Source of the DNA: Limnohabitans curvus
GTDB taxonomy: Bacteria; Pseudomonadota; Gammaproteobacteria; Burkholderiales; Burkholderiaceae_C
Reading direction: 5' to 3'
NCBI RefSeq assembly: GCF_003063475.1
Contig: NZ_NESP01000001.1
Span: 496,001 to 560,000, forward strand
Length of the DNA stretch: 64,000 nt
Part shown: positions 61,469 through 64,000 of the stretch, in pieces
Layout: the number at the start of each line of letters is the position of its first letter
Numbering within the stretch: the stretch's first letter is position 1
The notes under the pieces: model-generated
Database searches by the model: none
The model's input: only the letters and a program-made list of their open reading frames with translations
Told to the model about the DNA's origin: nothing
Translations under genes and position numbers: made by a program

Positions 61469-64000
61469 TCAGGACTGAATCAGGTCATTCGGTCCGATGT
61501 ATTCGAACATGATCTGGTCTGCTGCACCGTTCGACGTTGCCACTGTGAGGCCGACGGCCTTCTGATTGAAGTGATAGCGAACTCTGCCCAACTCTCGGTA
61601 GTCGCTGCTGTAAATCACGCCGGCCTTCGGTCCGGAGCCGGCAATACGCAGGGGCATCCCGGGCGGCATCGGTACTTCACCGCTCCACTGGACCGGTCCG
61701 GTGTAGCCCGTCGTAGTCCACGGTGCTACGTTACCTGCTCCATGCGGGGCAGTGAACTCCTTCCACAACTCGTGCGAGTTATCGGTCGGCCAGGTGGGAG
61801 TGGCGCTCCAAGCCAGCACAGCGTCTGAGGCAAGCCAAGCGCGCAGGCCCTGGGCGTCGTCGAAATCCGCGGCCGTAAAAACCACTGCGTTGATGGCGCC
61901 AAGCCTCGACGCGAAGCCGGCCTTGATCAGCACCGCAGCCGGAATGGACAACGTTCCCGTCTCGACTGCAGCTACAGCGCTGCCGCTGCCCAGATTCGGC
62001 AGCAGGTCGATGTCTGGGTCGAATGGATCCACAACAGTCATATGGGCCTGCGCACGGACCCTCACGGCTTCCATCGCCCACGGCAAGTTGTAAACGAATG
62101 CATGCTCGATGAGGGATATCGCATCGTCGGCGTCGTCATCCCCCAACTCGTGAACTGGCGCTCCCCTCAGCCATTGATCCAGAAACTTTCGCCAATCTAG
62201 CGGCAACGACTTCGGCTTGAACGGGGAGATTTCGAAGGCAATCTCGGCGAAAGCGATGATCGCCTTCACAGCTTCATCGGCTTTACCGCCGTCTACAGCG
62301 GTATTCGCCATGAGCAACAAGAACTCAAGCTCATCGGCCTTCTCATCCAGCATTCTCCCCGTTTCAAACCCGACGCCGGCGAGGAAATAACCGCGCCGTT
62401 GCGCCGCAGTGGAAACGGTCCAGATCAACTTCGCTCTGGCCTTCAAGCCAGAAAGCAGCGCCCTTTGAACACCTTCACTCTGTCGCGCGAGCCGGCGCAT
62501 CAGCAGCGATGACGTTAGCACCTCATCAATCTTTGACTCGAGATCTTCATCAGCAACTTGCGCGTCTCCAAGCAAGCTGAATATGGCAGTGTCCAGGCTG
62601 GTGAGATGTCGCGGCCAGTCCTCAACCGCGGCGTCTGCTAATCTTTTTCGCTCCCCGGGCAACGCCGCAAAGCTCCACGCGCCCTGACCTGCCACATACG
62701 TAAGCAAGGAATCGACGTCCCTGGTCCCAAGCTTCCTGGCCATGCGATCCAGTAGCCAGTAAAGCAGTCGGAAGATTCCGCTCTCCATCTCACGTTGTTT
62801 GTCGCCGCGGATCAGACGCTTCCAGGCATCTCGCCGCTTCTCGTGCTCGTCGAACATCGGGTAGAGCACCAACCCTTCGATGTCGACATACGCGCGGCCA
62901 GCGCGACCGACGACATTTCGGAACTCGGACTCATCGATCGCCTCACCGTGCCTGGAATGCCCGTGAAAGATGAGGCTGGTGGCCGCCAAGTTGAGCCCCT
63001 GGGCGAGGGTCGGTGACGACACCGTGAGCTTCAAAATGCCTTCCCTGAGTAAGTGCTCCACTTCCTTGCGGAACTGGGTTGGCAACTCGCCATGGTGGAC
63101 AGCCACGCCCATGCGAAGGCACTTCAAGATATCGTGATCCGAGCCGAACCACTCAGCACCGACGGCCAATGCGGACGCGATAGCGTCGGCCGGAGGCATC
63201 ATGATCGGCGGGAGCAGACCCCCTTGGCTTAGCTTGATGATGCGGTTGGCGAACGGCATAACCGACACGCGAATCGGGCAGAATACAAGCACAGACTGAC
63301 CATCTTCAATCAGACGCCACGCCGTAAAAATGCACAGGTCGGTCTGCGATCCGGGGACGATAGCAGCGTTTGCACGATTGGACGTCCTCTTTCCGACGAC
63401 AAACTTGGGAATGAACGGATGCTCGTCCCCAACCACCACGTTCAGCTGCGCGACCTTGGTCTCTTGGTTCCAGTCAACCTCACCAAATCGAAGCCGAGTC
63501 GGGCGCCAACCGTTCTTGATCAGGCCGTCGGGCCGGTCGGCGGTGAGCCACGCGGTGAAGTCAGCGAGTTGGTCACCATCAGGCAGGATGGCGGAAAGGC
63601 AGACGATGCGCCGGGAAGCTGCGTCAGGCCTTCGAAGCAGCCGCTGAATCTGTGCTTCGTAGCGTACCTCGCGCTCGCCGAGCCCGATCATGTGGCCTTC
63701 GTCGAGGACCACCAACCCCACGTTGTCCAAGAGCGTCGGGTCGGCCCGAAGGGCGAAATCGAGCTTCTCGGGCGTCGACACCACGATGTCGCGCGACCTG
63801 AGCGTGTCGACATCGCTACTACTGGCACCAATGCTGCCATAGAGGCTTGAGACGCTTTTGCCGAGCGCGCTAAACGTGCGGCGCAGCGAGACCTCTGTTT
63901 GTGCGGACAGCGCACGCAAAGGCGTGACGAAAACGACTCGCTTGCCTGCCGCCACGCACGCGAGGATGCACAGCTCTGCGATGCGCGTCTTTCCCGCGCT
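61469..64000 (-). CDS. Ski2-like DEAH-type helicase, N-terminus beyond window
   Basis: The gene runs off the right end and 843 residues are visible. The first residues are the tail of Walker A (SAGKTRIAEL). Motif Ia TPLRAL, motif II (VVLDEGHMIGLGEREVRYE), motif III (CLSAILPD), motif V (SSPTLAQGLNLAA) and motif VI (NVVGRAGRAY) follow. The remaining 500 residues are helical. The DEGH box and the motif spacing resemble Ski2-like helicases of phage-defence systems such as HamB of Hachiman. The partner gene would be beyond 64000, so the assignment to a system is inference. Confidence 0.85.
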   Translation of the reverse strand, partial: SAGKTRIAELCILACVAAGKRVVFVTPLRALSAQTEVSLRRTFSALGKSVSSLYGSIGASSSDVDTLRSRDIVVSTPEKLDFALRADPTLLDNVGLVVLDEGHMIGLGEREVRYEAQIQRLLRRPDAASRRIVCLSAILPDGDQLADFTAWLTADRPDGLIKNGWRPTRLRFGEVDWNQETKVAQLNVVVGDEHPFIPKFVVGKRTSNRANAAIVPGSQTDLCIFTAWRLIEDGQSVLVFCPIRVSVMPFANRIIKLSQGGLLPPIMMPPADAIASALAVGAEWFGSDHDILKCLRMGVAVHHGELPTQFRKEVEHLLREGILKLTVSSPTLAQGLNLAATSLIFHGHSRHGEAIDESEFRNVVGRAGRAYVDIEGLVLYPMFDEHEKRRDAWKRLIRGDKQREMESGIFRLLYWLLDRMARKLGTRDVDSLLTYVAGQGAWSFAALPGERKRLADAAVEDWPRHLTSLDTAIFSLLGDAQVADEDLESKIDEVLTSSLLMRRLARQSEGVQRALLSGLKARAKLIWTVSTAAQRRGYFLAGVGFETGRMLDEKADELEFLLLMANTAVDGGKADEAVKAIIAFAEIAFEISPFKPKSLPLDWRKFLDQWLRGAPVHELGDDDADDAISLIEHAFVYNLPWAMEAVRVRAQAHMTVVDPFDPDIDLLPNLGSGSAVAAVETGTLSIPAAVLIKAGFASRLGAINAVVFTAADFDDAQGLRAWLASDAVLAWSATPTWPTDNSHELWKEFTAPHGAGNVAPWTTTGYTGPVQWSGEVPMPPGMPLRIAGSGPKAGVIYSSDYRELGRVRYHFNQKAVGLTVATSNGAADQIMFEYIGPNDLIQS

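Overview
The window looks like an accessory region of a betaproteobacterium of the order Burkholderiales, probably Comamonadaceae-like. This rests on an intact IS1071-type transposon, metal-resistance genes of the Ralstonia/Polaromonas style, and protein-level resemblance. No rRNA, tRNA or core housekeeping gene is visible, so the genus cannot be fixed. The region is a mosaic of metal resistance, mobile elements, a large lambda-like prophage and defence-type genes.

Layout. (1) 1-2180: 3'-truncated Cd/Zn/Pb P-type ATPase divergent from its MerR-type regulator. (2) 2378-4243: hipBA module with three operator-like repeats. (3) 4219-9203: a LexA-box-controlled pair of unknown genes, divergent from a translationally coupled recombinase operon (79-aa protein, DUF2924, large serine recombinase, 136-aa protein). 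(4) 9355-11506: decayed stretch with a yybP-ykoY-type riboswitch in front of an internally deleted UPF0016 gene, a broken DUF1232 gene, and an ORF interrupted by an IS3-family element with a clean 4-bp duplication. (5) 11553-26044: ankyrin protein, copper two-component system, nested IS4/IS66 remnants in the divergent promoter region, then a long copper operon (outer-membrane factor, multicopper oxidase, cupredoxin, DUF411, CusF-like, Met-rich protein, DUF2933, methyltransferase-like membrane protein, HMA chaperone, LemA, two TPM proteins, Cu+ ATPase). (6) 26041-26449: broken SRPBCC and DUF2789 genes at the prophage junction.

(7) About 26418-54432: defective lambda-like prophage, nearly all on the minus strand. 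Early genes lie at the high-coordinate end: HTH protein, 240-aa-type protein, DUF6511, P4-type primase, DUF6362, ParB-methyltransferase, HU. The packaging and head/tail genes follow in lambda order: Nu1-like, A, W, B, C/Nu3, D, E, FII-like, DUF6441, U-like, V-like, G/GT with a frameshift site, tape measure. The low-coordinate end has an Ala/Ser-rich fibre, a Cys-rich fibre and a coupled trio that includes an oxygenase-like protein and a truncated radical SAM protein. Integrase, repressor and lysis genes are not seen. A plus-strand cassette (45186-46598) has three near-identical promoters.

(8) 54574-57782: AbiEi/AbiEii with a perfect 18-bp-arm operator, a DUF2971 gene, and a MarR regulator plus tautomerase sharing an operator-like motif. 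(9) 58134-61337: complete IS1071 with 5-bp target duplication. (10) 61469-64000: Ski2-like helicase, cut by the window end.

How it fits together. The copper operon covers sensing (CopRS-like), cytoplasmic efflux (ATPase plus HMA chaperone), periplasmic binding and oxidation (CusF-like, cupredoxin, DUF411, multicopper oxidase, Met-rich protein) and possible outer-membrane export. The most interesting unexplained items are the SOS-controlled two-gene unit beside the recombinase, the Cys-rich tail fibre coupled to redox-type enzymes, and the three-promoter cassette inside the prophage.
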